Shown: piece after piece, positions 10,824-23,552 of the stretch
How positions within the stretch are numbered: the first letter of the stretch is position 1
How the letters are laid out: each line of letters opens with the position of its first letter
From: Megascapheus bottae
Taxonomy: Eukaryota; Chordata; Mammalia; Rodentia; Geomyidae
DNA: 64,000 nt
Direction: 5' to 3'
Assembly (NCBI GenBank): GCA_024803745.1
Contig: JANJXV010000013.1
Coordinates: 5,332,001 to 5,396,000 of the forward strand
Program-made: the position numbers and the translations under genes
Notes under the pieces: model-generated
What the model saw: only the letters and a program-made list of their open reading frames with translations
What the model was told of the DNA's origin: nothing
Databases searched by the model: none

Positions 10824-13245
10824 CGAAACTCGAAATGACAGTCATATGGCTCCTTGTGAATGTGCATCAACGTTACTGCTCACCTTTGCTAACCACAGTT
10901 AGCATCAATAATGGTACCTCTTGTGAAAACCATAATGGTTCACATCCTAGGAAAATCTCCCAGGAAAGATCAAGCCGTCAGAAAGCACGAAATAAACAAA
11001 CAGCAAGAATTTATTTCATTTATATTCTAATCTAGGGCATACTTTTGATTGCTCATTGATATGATTTTTAAAAAAAACCGACTTAGGAAATGAAGGGGTA
11101 GATATTTCTTTTACGGAAACAGACTATGATCGTTAAGCCCTATTCTCTCCTCAGGGCATTGACTTAATTCTCATTATCGGTACCACAGTGACTTTCCCCT
11201 CTCACCATTTCTCTTCTATACTATTCTATGCTGGGAATAAATGACAGTGATAGTCCTTAGGCTTGGTAAAGTGGCATTGTCATCAGTCAGATGGTAAGCT
11301 GTTCTAAATTGGATGGGCCGATGGTTTATTTAAATAGCTTTCCGTGATCAGAATGAGGCTCAGTGATACAGTTGGAGTGTTACCTGTAGTGTTGTTGATT
11401 TCTTAACAAATTCGAATGGAGAGAACTCATTTCCTAATGAAGCCAAATTAAGATTCACCATGGCCTACACTTAGTGTAAACAAAAACAAAAAAAAAAGGA
11501 GGGAGATGGCTTCTGTATCCAAGAAGTATAATCCACATGGCTAGCAAAGAGGATTTCTGACGAGTTGAACATAGTGCAAGATGTCATCAAAGAAGGACCA
11601 GCCTATAATGGTATAAGGAGCGCCCTTGGCGTTATTTGGAATATCGAAGTCTGTGGCTTGTCTTTGACAGCTTCTATGGTTAATAGTGGCCAAATGATGT
11701 TCTTCATAAGACTAAAGAAAAACTTTCTTCCATGTGTATTTGGATGTTGCAGTCACTTGTGCCTAGCTTTATAAATGGATATCCCAAGTAAGTTATACAG
11801 ATTTTTCTTATAAATGTTGTGTTCCATTGGCCTAGACTACATCTGACCAGATTGCTGGTGAAAAAAGGGATTTTGGGGGGGATTACCAAAAATTACATGT
11901 TCTTCCCCAACATTTTGGGGATCTCCTTTCACTTCTTAAATGTTAATCGGTTCTTTTTCTAATAGTAAATGCTATCTATAGAAAATCATGAAAAAAATTC
12001 TGAGTTAGTACCCTTTGATGAACAAGTTCCACATCATACACAGTATGCACAGTTCCATGGGGACTTCCCATTCTCTTCATAGCTCTTTTCTTCTCAAACT
12101 CTGTATTGAGCCCCCTGATACATGACAAAAAAAAGTGCCTGGCTGGCTTCCTACTTCTGAAAATTTTATCTCAGGTAATTCTACAGATTGATAAGACAGT
12201 TAGGACCACAATACCATGGATTCGAAGCTTCTATTAGTGATCAAAGGGTTCGCATACCATGAGCAGAATGAGTCAAGCTTTAGAGGTTATACTAAAAGAC
12301 AATGGCTCCTATCATCTTCTATCACTATCTTCTTCAATGACACTTCCTTACAGCTTGGTTTTCTTTTAAGCTCTGTACTTTAGTTGGATAATTTGTTCTA
12401 CTTTAGCAAGACGCCTGCTTAAAGCATGTATAAGTCATATTACGTTGACTTCTAAAGTGCTTCTGAGGAAACCTACAAATAACAAATTTCTTTTGCATTG
12501 CCAAAGTACAGATTGGATTCATAAAATGACTTCCCCATTTTAATAATCTTACCAGTGTTCTAATTTATCATGGCATTAAGTCAGTTGGAAATGTAGTGCA
12601 GGTAACAAAAAGCAATCAGATTTATTCTCCTTTTGCAAACTTTATGTGTGAGCAGGCACAATTGAACTGTAGTTTGGAATAGAAACTGATTGGATTGTTG
12701 TTTCGGTCATTTAGGGACATTTAAATCATACGACAGCTTTAGGAAATAAAGAAGAATTTGCTTTTAAAAATTACAAGTACTAAAAAAAAACAAGTACTGA
12801 AGAATGTGCTATGATATTGCATTAGAAAATTTCCCCCAAGTATTTGCACTAATAGTATGACCTGTCTAACCCTGTATGACAATGCTAAAAGAAGATTAAC
12901 TGACATCATTTTCATGTGGTTACAAACTAGGCTTCTAGGAAATACGGTTTTTAGTCATAGTCAGATGCTTTTCTGGGAATCCTAAATGAATTTCTCCATG
13001 TTGCTAGATATATTTTTAATCTTACTGAAACTGCCTTTGTATATATAATAAAGATCAGCTACCATTGACATATAACCAGCATTTATATTAATTGCACTTA
13101 ATTGCAGTTAATCTCTAAGAGTTACGAAATGTCTGAGAAAGGACAAACCTACAAAGACCATAACAGTACATTAGAAATGTCATAGAAATGTTGGAATGGA
13201 GCCAGACCACTAAAAATGGGTGAGATTTCTATTTTATTTTAATTG

Positions 13246-13441
13246 TTTACTGTGCCAGTACTAGGGCTTTTTCACTTAAGGCTGGTGATCTACCATTTGT
13301 GCCACAGCTCCACTTCTGGCTTTTTGCTGATTAGTAGGAAAGAAAAAGCTTCATAGAATTTTCTATCTAGATTGGCTTTGAACCATGATCCTCATATCTC
13401 AGCCTCCTAAGTAGCTAGGAATACAGGTGTGAGCTTCCAGC
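13246..13441 (-). mobile_element. B1-type dimeric SINE
   Basis: Reverse orientation, from TGTGCCAGTACTAGGGCTTTT to CTAAGTAGCTAGGAATACAGG. It lacks part of the right monomer. Confidence 0.85.
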
Positions 13442-13849
13442 AGTTGTGTGAGATTTCTAATTAGAGAAGGTGGAGGTAAAACTATCCTTTAAAGTACAAA
13501 ACCATGACTTCCATGCACTCAAACATCAGACTTGTGCTTTGTCCACTGACAGGTCTCTCTGGCTTATAGCTTGTACTTTTTAAAGAGTTGCTAGACTAAT
13601 GGCTAATGGCTAAAAGCTTTGAGTTTCCACTTAAAGGTAATTGAAGATCAAAGCTATTCTTTATTTTTACTTACTTGTACTTTTCATTTTTGCTTCAAAG
13701 ACAGAAGAGAATTACTAAAGAAGCATGTATTGCAAAATATGAAACCATTCCCAACCATGTTTTATGGTACTTAGCACATTTTTGAAATAGTTATAAATAA
13801 TTTATAATTATTATAATAGAGCCATAAATCTCTCTTGGCAAAGTTTCAC

Positions 13850-14110
13850 TCTGCAGAGTGAAGCCAAAATTATGACGCAGAATTCTACTTAAATCGAGCA
13901 TGTTCCCAGTGGTCTAAATGACTTGATCACCATCAATCATATTCATTGTGTAATTCAACGTAGTAGAACTCAAATCAAATTGAAAACTTTATGCAAATAC
14001 TGCTCTTTTCCAGACAATTAACTGTGACTCATTTTTACTATTTTTTAAAAGTCATTTGTGTATTGAACTTACTTTGTAATAAACATCTGTTGCATTAATA
14101 ATAAAAAACA
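13850..14110. other. repeat-free segment with homeodomain/octamer-like motifs
   Basis: Contains ATGCAAAT (octamer, 13991-13998), TGATCACCATCAATCA, GACAATTAACTGTGACTCA and several TAAT cores inside a SINE-free stretch. A candidate conserved non-coding element only by composition. Confidence 0.25.
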
Positions 14111-15749
14111 ATGAAGTTATTTTCTTTCTTTAAGACCCTATTTTGGGTCTTTCCGAAACAATTCCATTAAGCACTATGGGAAGCTAATTCTTGCAAAATC
14201 TTAATATCCTATCTTCAGATAGTGAGCTGCTTCCAACATTATTGCACACAAACAAAAATAATTCCCTGGCCTCTCTGAATCTCCTCTCTGCCAAGTCTTT
14301 CCTTACCTTTGCCAGTCATCTTTACGCTGATTTAAGCTATCTGTCTTAAAAAAAAAGTGACGCCAAGATACCTGTGTGCAAGCTGCTTTCCCTCTCTATC
14401 TTGCATTCCAGCTGACTTCCTGGCCCTTGCCCAAGGGTCTCCATTCATCATCACTTTTCAATTTGGCCTTCTACACACAACTACTTCCTGGATGTGGGCC
14501 CAGCCTACTGCATTTGCTCACTGCTTCTTCTCCTTGGATTTCTCTGTTTTAACTTTCACTTGTAACATTCCCATTTATCTTAAAGGTCCTTGCCATCTTT
14601 CATTTTCATTTTAGTTTTTCATGTTGATTTCTTTCTTGGAGATTTCCAGATATTAGTTATGGCACTTGGCGTGTCCCTACTTCAAATCTGTACATTCCTC
14701 CAATCCAGTGCACTTCTAGAGAAAAGGGAACGTTCTGTCCTGTCTGTCACCCATTCTGGCTTATTGGTAGATTTGTTCGGTACAAATTTAACTGCACTAA
14801 TAGAGTTACTGAAGTATAGTGAAATATTTTAGAAGTACAACATAAAATTTTCAGTGTGTGTGAACAAATTATAAAAGTGGATGCTGAAGATATGTTAGCT
14901 AAATGAATATTGAATGGATGGCATGGAGAATAACTCTTAAATGAATTCCTGGATTGGAATTTTTCTGAATCCCTTGATTTGAAATTTTATGTTGACACTG
15001 TTTTTAGACGGATTTTGGTACAAAACTGTTAGTGACCTTATTGGATAACTTTCCTTCTTTCTGCATTACAGAAAATCTAAAGCTATGGCTTTGTGACCTT
15101 TTATTCTTTAACAGGAAAGGTGAGCTCCTAAAAATATGCTCAAGATATAGACTTGATGGTTTCATGGAGGTTCATTAGTTTGTTTTATAGAGTTAAGCCA
15201 AGTGTTTCATTCACTTAAACAATAACACGGGCAGTATTATTTTCTGCTATTATTTTCTTGCTATGTTTCAGTGTTCCAGAAAAATGGCAAAGCAGTGATC
15301 CCCCAAAAGGCCCTTTGTCTTATAAAATATGTCTGAAGTAGCATAAAAAATAAGACACAGCTAATAAGAGTTACCAGGGAAAGCTGAGCTACTATGGTAA
15401 TATTTGAGCAAACCTCAGACCAAAATGAGAGAGTCAGGCACACAGGCACATATGGCCTAAGCATGGGCCATAAACCAGCAGCACGGACAGATGCCAAAGA
15501 GAATTTCTTAGAAGTGTAAAAATCATGAGTTTTAACCCAGACCCTTCCAACTGAAAACCTACATTTTATCAAGATACTCAAGAAGTACGGCTGCAGTATA
15601 TTTAAGAACTGTTCAGAAAGTGTTCTTTGTTGCGATTACATGGGACTTCCTTCGGAGCTCCAGGATGTAGCTTGAGGCCAGGACACCAGGTTGGATCTCT
15701 GACCTGTGTCGGCCTGTGATTAGTCATGACTGACTGGTTTTACTAGGAA

Positions 15750-15822
15750 TGGGTCAGGCTTCAAATCATGATCTCAGCCTCCTGAGTAGCTAGTTTTATG
15801 TGTATAAGCTACTAGATTCATT
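15750..15822 (-). mobile_element. B1 head fragment
   Basis: GGTCAGGCTTCAAATCATGAT then CTCAGCCTCCTGAGTAGCTAG, the reverse complement of the B1-type head. Confidence 0.75.
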
Positions 15823-16206
15823 TCTGGCTAGAATTCCTTAGCAAGTAAGTAACTAGACATAATTGTCCTTCATTCTCTTTGGCATTGCCTCTCCTGTACG
15901 GACCAAAGAGAAAATGAACCCTTAAAATGAACATGTAACTTACCCCTTGAAAAATAGACATTGCATACACCTAAAGTTTCTCAAGGAATGGATATATGCC
16001 ATCCAAGAAACTTAAAATGTTAAAAGGTAGATGTTCCTTAATTTTGTGTATCCATAGGCCTATGCATTCTGAAATGGTTTCCCAAAGTAAATGTGTGCAT
16101 CTTAAATGCCCAGACAAAATTTGTAAAGTCCAGCTATGGACCTTGGTCAGAAAAATTCATCACAATATGAAGATGAGTTTGGGGAATAAAAAGTACTGTG
16201 TCAGCC

Positions 16207-16283
16207 AAGGGCTGGTGCTGGGAGCAGAGCACTAGCTTTGTGCACAAAAGCTCAGGGACAGTGCCCAGGCCCTGCATTTAATC
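16207..16283 (+). mobile_element. SINE right-monomer fragment
   Basis: CAGAGCACTAGCTTTGTGCAC then GCTCAGGGACAGTGCCCAGG. Only the right monomer is present. Confidence 0.75.
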
Positions 16284-17022
16284 CATTCATCTTTACGTTT
16301 CTGCTTTTTCAAATTTTCAAGAATGTTTATTTCAAAAATGGTAAGGGTAGGTATGATCTTTTACCTCAATAGTATAGAAGAAAAAATTGTTACTTGCAAC
16401 TTTTCTCATTAATATTGTATCATTTCTTTGCATTTTGTAATACATAAGAAAAAATGAAGGCACAATCCACTTAACTTGAGAGATTTGGTGTGATTTAACT
16501 CGAATCACAAAGAGAAATGGAAAGCTGTAGGAATCCAGGATGATCACCTTGTCTGGGACAGGACATAAAGGTCTCTTAGCATTCAAACAGGAAAACATTA
16601 ATAACTATAAATCATCATTGTTTATGAAGCTAATGCTATGGGACAGTTAGGAATTCCCTTCTTTGGATTCACTACAGTAGCTGATGATGTGTTTCTGTTT
16701 AGACATAATCCAAAGAGGTTATTATAGTCAAATGGACATAAATGGGTCAGAAATTCTCAGGGAGCCTCTGGGTTTTCTCATCTAAACTTTGCTTTCATTT
16801 CCAGCTTGTTACTGTTTTTAACTGTCATTGTTCATTTTCCACAACTGAATCATTTATTCCTGAGAGTATCACATATGTAAGTAATTATCTTGACTTAAAA
16901 ACACCAGCAATCTACCAATATTTATAATAATACTGATTTATACTAATATAAGTACTACTAATAGCTATATTAAAGATATTATGATTGTCCTCCCTTCATT
17001 CTTTCATCTTCTCATGGCACTT

Positions 17023-17072
17023 CCATCCATCCATCCATCCATCCATTCATCTATCTATCCATCTACCCATCT
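17023..17072. repeat. (ATCC)n microsatellite
   Basis: CCATCCATCCATCCATCCAT followed by degenerate CTATC/TCATC units. Confidence 0.9.
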
Positions 17073-18674
17073 TCAATGATGTATCTCTTAGTGATACTCT
17101 TTATTGCCAAATGTCCTATCTTTCCAAAAGTGTTGTTAGTCCTAGTTTCACACGACATTAGGATATCTATGGCTTAGCTATGTCTTTCTCTACAACTCTC
17201 ATGCACATGTACATTTCACTCACAGCTCATATTTCCACAAACAATAGAGATCTCCTAGGATACCCTCTTTTGTCTTCTTTTCCTAGTCCTTTCCCACTTG
17301 TTCTCCTACCATCCAATTACCATACAGTATACAATATGGACCCAAAAGACTTCACATTCTGCAGATTCGTGGGCACTTCTCTTCAGATATCTTAATTATT
17401 GATGCTGCCGCATTCTTCTTCCCATGCCAAGCTCCATGTGGATATAGGACCATGAGCATCAAAGCAGCTTGCACTTCTAGACACAGAAAATGCTACTGAG
17501 CTCTTTGTCTTTGGAAGGTTATATCTTTATATCTTTAAGTCATATTAAAGAGATGGAACCATGTGGGGTTTTTTTCCTATTATTACTTTGGGAAATCTGA
17601 CATCTGCTAACAGAAGTCACTCACTGAATATTGAAAAAGGGAATCCACCCCCAGATAGAGACATTGTGACATCCAAGGTGATTATTTGGCTCAACATCTA
17701 ACATTAGCAATATGCAAATCAATAGCAGGGAGATAGTTCAAAAATAAACATGGTCCTCACTAGATAATCTTCCCATTTCATACAGAATTCAGAATTCGAG
17801 AGAAGTATCCTAGGGTGTTCCAACAGACAAGCGAAAGGAGAAGAGACACTGAGATATATGTAAAATGCTTACTAAATTCACTGCATTTTCTCAGTGCTTG
17901 GTTCAGTATAATCTCAGGTTCAATCGCCCATTATGTAAGCTATTCTTCAAATTGACCAGTGAATAACATGGCACTTTTCTTTTCCTGAGTCTGCAGCAAT
18001 CTTTTATTGACTGTTCCCTGACCATATCACTTTTCTGAACATTGACTTCTGTGTTTATTAGCTTTTAGATTTTGACTTGCTGTGCTTTTTGATTTATGGT
18101 TTTATAGTTTTCCTATTTTTATTATCTTTAAATCATGCTTGGTTTCTTTGTTTACAGTCATTTTAGTTTTTATATTTTTATTATTTTTAAGTAGTTGCCA
18201 TTCAACAAAATGGTTTATGAATACAATGTCACTTGATCAGTGTCGGCCTCACTGCCTCTTCTAATTAAAACGCGTCATCAAAGGACAAGTATGATAAGCA
18301 GGTCATTTCTAAATGTTCTCTTTTTTATTTTGCACATTTTAAAGACATAGAAATTCTGCTTCTACCCACTTAGGGATGCATAAGGGTCATATCTGTGTTA
18401 ATTGTTTTTGTGTTTAATAGGATTTTAATCCTTTCATGCCATTAATTCCAGCAAAAACACACATTGCTTCTTTGGGGATTTTTTAAGTTTAACAACTTAT
18501 TGTATGTTGGTTTCTTTGTTTATGGCTCCAGTGTAACCTAAATCTTATCAGGTTAATAGATTAAACTGTAATTGCTACATTTGCCAGTAAATTTATTGAA
18601 GCAAAAGGAATTAAAATTAAAAATCAATTTTAGGAAATCAATGAGGCAGAAAGCTGAAGGTTTTAATTCTTAGG

Positions 18675-18880
18675 GGAGCTGGGAATGTGACCCAGAGGTA
18701 GAGCACTTGCTTAACATGCATGAATCCCTGGGTTCAGTTCCTCAGTACCACATACATGGTAAAAGCTGAAAGCAGCACTATGGCTCTAGTGACAGACTGC
18801 TAGCCTTAAGCAAACAGTGTCTAAGGTCAGTTCCCAGGCTCTGAGTTTAAGCCCCAAGACTAGCAAAAAATAAATAAAAG
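18675..18880 (+). mobile_element. ID-type dimeric SINE, full length
   Basis: GGAGCTGGGAATGTGACCCAG, then GGGTTCAGTTCCTCAGTACCA, then the right monomer CTATGGCTCTAGTGACAGACT and an A-rich tail. Confidence 0.9.
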
Positions 18881-18884
18881 ACAT

Positions 18885-18932
<48 letters not shown>
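18885..18932. repeat. (CA)n microsatellite between a SINE tail and an L1
   Basis: About 24 CA units directly after the SINE tail and just before L1 sequence. Confidence 0.97.
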
Positions 18933-18934
<2 letters not shown>

Positions 18935-18939
18935 CCGCG

Positions 18940-19474
18940 CATATCAGAAAGAATAACATCACCCCATTTGTAGAGAACTGGAAAGACTTGAAAAAAATCA
19001 TATTAAATGAAGTAAGCCAGACCCAAAGGAACATAGGCTCGATGGTTTCCCAAATTTGTAATAATTAGTACACACCCAGGACTCTCCTAGCAGAGGATTA
19101 CAATAGCGCAAAACCTAGATACATAAGGTCATATAGGATGAGGCTGAAGTGAAGGATCTCCAGGATATACAAACAGGAGCTTTATCCTGTGTGATTGTTG
19201 TTTTTAATATACTATGTTATTTCTCTTCTCTTTTATTGCCCTTTGGTCAATCTCATATTGTTACAATATCTGACTTTGTTACCTGGCATATTGCATATAC
19301 ATTTATTTGTTTATTTGAAATAGAAAAGGGAAGGGGGGAAACAAGATGATTGGGAAGAGGTGGGAGAGAAATGGAGACAAAAACATGAGAAGGGGTATCA
19401 GTGTGTGAGAAGTAATGCACCTACTATCTGGCGAATATAACTGTAACCCCTCTATACATACAATAAAAAAAGGG
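18940..19474 (+). mobile_element. LINE-1 3' end, 5'-truncated
   Basis: Starts within the ORF2 C-terminal region (CAGAAAGAATAACATCACCCC; readable as a short peptide ending VSQTQRNIGSMVS), then the 3' UTR. The UTR has a G-rich polypurine tract at 19321-19366 and ends in ACAATAAAAAAAG. Confidence 0.9.
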
Positions 19475-19892
19475 CCAGGCAGAATAAGCTGAGGAATGAA
19501 TCTGAGTGCAACACTCAGAGCACTCTAGAAAACTAGATGGATCTTTCAGGGGAAAGGGAAAGGAAAGCAAGTTTCTTTGGAGAGAAAGAAATGGAAAGGG
19601 ATAGAAGGAATGTGGGAAAAGGTCTTGAGAAAGGTAGAAAAGCCAAGAGAGGAGTGTAGAGGGGAAGAGTAAGTTCCTGTGGGAGTTAGGGTTTATGCAA
19701 GCAAAGTTGGAGAGCTTAGTGTTCTGTTGTGGTTGAGAATGGAATCAGGCAGTACTGACCTGCAGTAGGTCCTAGATTGGAGAACAGAAGCAGAACAAGT
19801 GGGCATTCTCTCCTTCTAGGGGGTAATTTGGGAGATCTTGGGTCTGCATTTTGCCTCCGGGAGTAGTTATGGTACAAAGCTAGCATAAAGGC

Positions 19893-20005
19893 ATGCTTAG
19901 AGCTCGTCACTCACTACCTGTGAGGACTTGAATGAGTGACAGTTTCTCTGTGCCTGCGGTCTTCCCCTGCAGAGCAAGGATGATCATAAATCCCTCCCGA
20001 AGTTG
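19893..20005 (+). mobile_element. MIR relic
   Basis: CACTCACTACCTGTGAGGACTTG then GTTTCTCTGTGCCTGCGGTCTTC follows the sense MIR core (tgtgtgacct...cctcagtttcc). Confidence 0.55.
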
Positions 20006-20854
20006 ATGCCAGAACGGGACAAAAGTGGATGTAGAATGGTGAAAGTAACATGCCTCCCCTGGTAACAGCTAACATACTAACCCTTATAAAAAGAATCTTA
20101 TAGTTCATGTGCTCACATGCTAGCCTAATAACCTTCACAATACGTGTGCATAAGTAAATGCTGTGCTCACTTCTACTCTGACCAGATCCATGCATTGCAC
20201 ACAGATCTGTCTCTGACAGGTTCAAAGAAGCTCTCAGAATTTGGGAAACAGTAAAAGTTAGGACTCCTCTCCCCCCCCCCCACACACACACTGACCCCCA
20301 TAAAATCTGATAATTGTGGTTCAGGTTTCAGTGCTACTGGGAACAGCTGTGTAGCCTGGAACAAATTTCTTCATCTCCTGGAATTTGAGGTTTTCTTTTT
20401 TCTTTTTTTAATCTACCAAAATAAAGACTCTCACCTATCTGTGGGATGAGAAAAGATAACCACAGTTCCTAAGAGACAGATAGAAATCAGTTGTTACCAC
20501 CATTTCTTTGATAATAATTGCAACCCTATAATATCCATTTGGAGCGAACACTCTAGAGGAGGGTGAGAGTGCCCTCTCAGGAGTGCTAGGTCCAGCGCAT
20601 GGGTGACAGGGACAGGGTACCAGAGAGTAGGGGAAGAGCCAGCCTAAACCCAATCCACAGCAGACTTTGTTACAAGGCTGTAAGGCTGGATACAACACGA
20701 AAGTCTGGTTTCCACCACCCAAACACTGCTTGTGACCTGTCTGATAGAAATCAAGAAAAGCTGCTTAAATTAAGATGTGTATGTCATAACCTAAAACAGG
20801 CCACACACGCAGTAGTCTTCTCCTAGAATATACGTATCACAAGAATAGCAAATT

Positions 20855-21175
20855 TTGTACTTACTGTCTGTCTTCCTAGCACATAGTGGGTACTCCATAC
20901 ATTTTCCCCCCCTGTCTGTCATCAGGCTTGAACTCTGGGCCTGGGTACTGTCCCTGAGCTCTTCAGCTCAAGGCTACTACTCTACCCCTTGAACCACAGT
21001 GCTACTTTCTGGTTTTCCAGTGGTTAATTGGAGACAAAAGTTTCACAGGACCCTCGTGCCTGGGTTGGCTTTGAATCTTGATCCTCACATCTCAGTCTCC
21101 TGAGTAGCTAGGATTACAGATTTGAGCTACCAGTGCCTCACCTCTCAATACATATTTGTCGAATGAATGGCTAAG
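20855..21175 (+). mobile_element. L2 3' end split by a younger SINE
   Basis: CCTAGCACATAGTGGGTACTC (20875 on) and, after the inserted SINE, CAATACATATTTGTCGAATGAATGG. Together these make the typical L2 terminus with its TGAATGAA repeat. Confidence 0.75.
20908..21143 (-). mobile_element. B1-type dimeric SINE nested in L2
   Basis: Reverse orientation, full length: CTTGAACTCTGGGCCTGGGTA to CTCCTGAGTAGCTAGGATTAC. Near-matching ATACAT sequence sits on both sides. Confidence 0.9.
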
Positions 21176-21295
21176 CCAAACACGTGTCCATACCTTGCCA
21201 TTTGTCTTTGAATTGGAATTAGGGAAGTTCATCACCACCAAAGTGCCTGCTGGGAATTACCTTAGATAACTATTCTTCCCTAGCACTAATCTTAG

Positions 21296-21388
21296 AGCCA
21301 GGGTGGAGCCCAGTGGTAGAAAACTTTCTCCATATGTACAGAGCCTAGGGTTTGATCATCAGGCCTGCGCAATGAATAAAGAAAACAG
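21296..21388 (+). mobile_element. ID-like monomeric relic
   Basis: GGTGGAGCCCAGTGGTAGAAA (A box) and GGGTTTGATCATCAGG (B box), with an A-rich end and no right monomer. Confidence 0.6.
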
Positions 21389-23420
21389 AAAATTGATCTC
21401 TAGTGCTAGAAACGAGTTGTTATGTGAAAGCAGATTTTGTGAAACTGCCCTTGCCACTGTTCTAGTTAGGTTTTACTATGTGGTTTGTAAAAGTGAAATA
21501 TCAAGCAACATTTTTTTTCCATTTTCCCCAATTAACCTAAAATGGGCATGGAGAATTTCTTGCGTTTGAGAGACATTAAATAAAACATACACATTTTGTT
21601 AAATGAATGTTTAGCTGTATATCATTTAAATCGGCTTTAATAGTTATTACAAGGGTTCAAAATCCAAAATAATCTAAAAGGAAGTGAGAAGTCACACTTC
21701 CATTTAATCTCCATTTACCTCATTTCTCCTTGTCCTAAAAGTAGCCATTTCATGATTGCAAAATTACTGAGATAAAAATTGAAGTAAATACAATGTAAGA
21801 ATACAAATACTCTTATGGTTTATATTTTTAAAAAATGAAAAGTGTTTAATAGGAGAATGAACAGCAACCTGAGATCTGAAAGATTAAAATTTATTTCTTA
21901 ATGGACTTACCACTAACATTGGTCCTTCATGCCTTAAAATATTTCCCATATCAGCAGTAATTGCATGTGCACTACATTTTCTTTCAATGGGATTACAATA
22001 ATAGCTAATGTTCTGAACATTGCCAAGGGATCACATGTTTTAAAAGGAATTTCCATTTAATTGTTCTTTATTAACTAGTAAATTTTCTTTTTTAAAAAAA
22101 TGGAACACATCCTTTAAAGAGGTCATTGAAACCCAAAGGGATATGAAATTAGGGTGAAAGCCACCATGTTCTCAAAATATAAGGCAGACTTAATGAGTTT
22201 CATGTCCACATAAAAACATCTATAAATTCTTCTGTGACAGTGCATTAATTCCTATTTATTTAACATCTCTTGGAAGTGGCCATATAAATGATTGACTTCT
22301 TAGGAATGTAAGTTATACACCACTTTATCTTCATTTTTACTATGGTTATTTTCTTTGAAATGGTTGCATGTTTTTACAACAAAGTTCACTCATCAGGGGG
22401 GATTTCTCCAGTAATCAAAAAGAGGAAGGAAAGGTAAAGCTTTCTGACAGTTTTCTACTGTCATGTACTTACTAATGAGCAGCACAAATACAAAGGGCCT
22501 TCTAGACGAAACTCAATTATCTAGGAAATTACAGAAAAAAATAGTTATGGGGCAACTCTTAGGAGGAATCAAGAAAGTGATGTGGATGCACAATCATCAT
22601 CCAAACAAAGCTGATAGAAAACTCAAAAGAAATGAACATGTGAAAAATATGACGATTGGAAAGGAGACATAATGGCAGGAAGGCTTGCTAGAGAAGATTG
22701 CTAAGAAAAAATTGGGTGTTTTCAACTTAGAAAGCTCTATTTGCTGTTAGGGACAAATCTTTCCTTCCACTTAATGGATTCGAGAAAAACATTTTGAGTA
22801 GTCTCTGGGTACATGAATATTTAAGAAATGCATCTGCATTTTTATTAGCAGATATTGAGTCATATTTTGAGGTTTCATTGTGACTCTTCATACCTACATA
22901 CTGTATGCCCCTTTTATCAATCTTCCTCCTCTTAGATTTTCTTATCTCCTATTTGTTTTGTGGCTCTTAAGTGAAATATTAAATACACGTTATTGTGGTT
23001 TATTCTCTATACTACTAAGTTTCTCTCACAATCAGTGCTTCCTCATTATGATTCCATAGTTTTGTGTTTTTGGACTACAATCCAAAAATAATAAGTGAAA
23101 AATGAAGTCTGAGACTTCAGAATAAACTATAAAGAAAATAGAAGTAGAAAATCTAGATTTTAAAAAGTGAAAGTATGTTGTAAAACAATCATTTAACTAG
23201 AGAAAAAAGAAAAGCAGTTATCATGCATTTACCACGCATGCAGCCCAGCTTTCTTAGATACACTGCATAAATAAATCCAAATATCTGAATACTGCTCTCA
23301 TCAGCCTCTCTCTAGCTACACCCAGGCCTTCTACATGATACTAAATTGCTTGTCATTCACATGCTACATCCTGATGTTTCACCTTCTGTCACCTAGCAAT
23401 TCTTTGTCGATAATTTTTTA

Positions 23421-23552
23421 TACTTAATGTATAATGTTTTCTCTTATGCTTACATACCTAATGTTTTCTCTTATACTTAATGTATGTTTTCTTATATGTA
23501 TAATGTTTTCTTATACTTACATATTTATTTTCTCTTATACTTAATGTAAACA
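23421..23552. repeat. degenerate tandem repeat, CTTATACTTAATGTATAATG-like
   Basis: Short units built from 'ttctcttatacttaatgtat' and 'aatgttttcttat' recur about six times with variation, a local AT-rich minisatellite. Confidence 0.8.

Noticed and set aside
10682..11035. 117-residue open frame covering the DLG2 exon
   Set aside because: Only 34 codons are exon. The start lies in the intron before the acceptor and the tail is past the donor.
18883..19068. Frame with poly(His-Thr) followed by VSQTQRNIGSMVS
   Set aside because: A CA repeat fused by chance to an L1 ORF2 C-terminal remnant.
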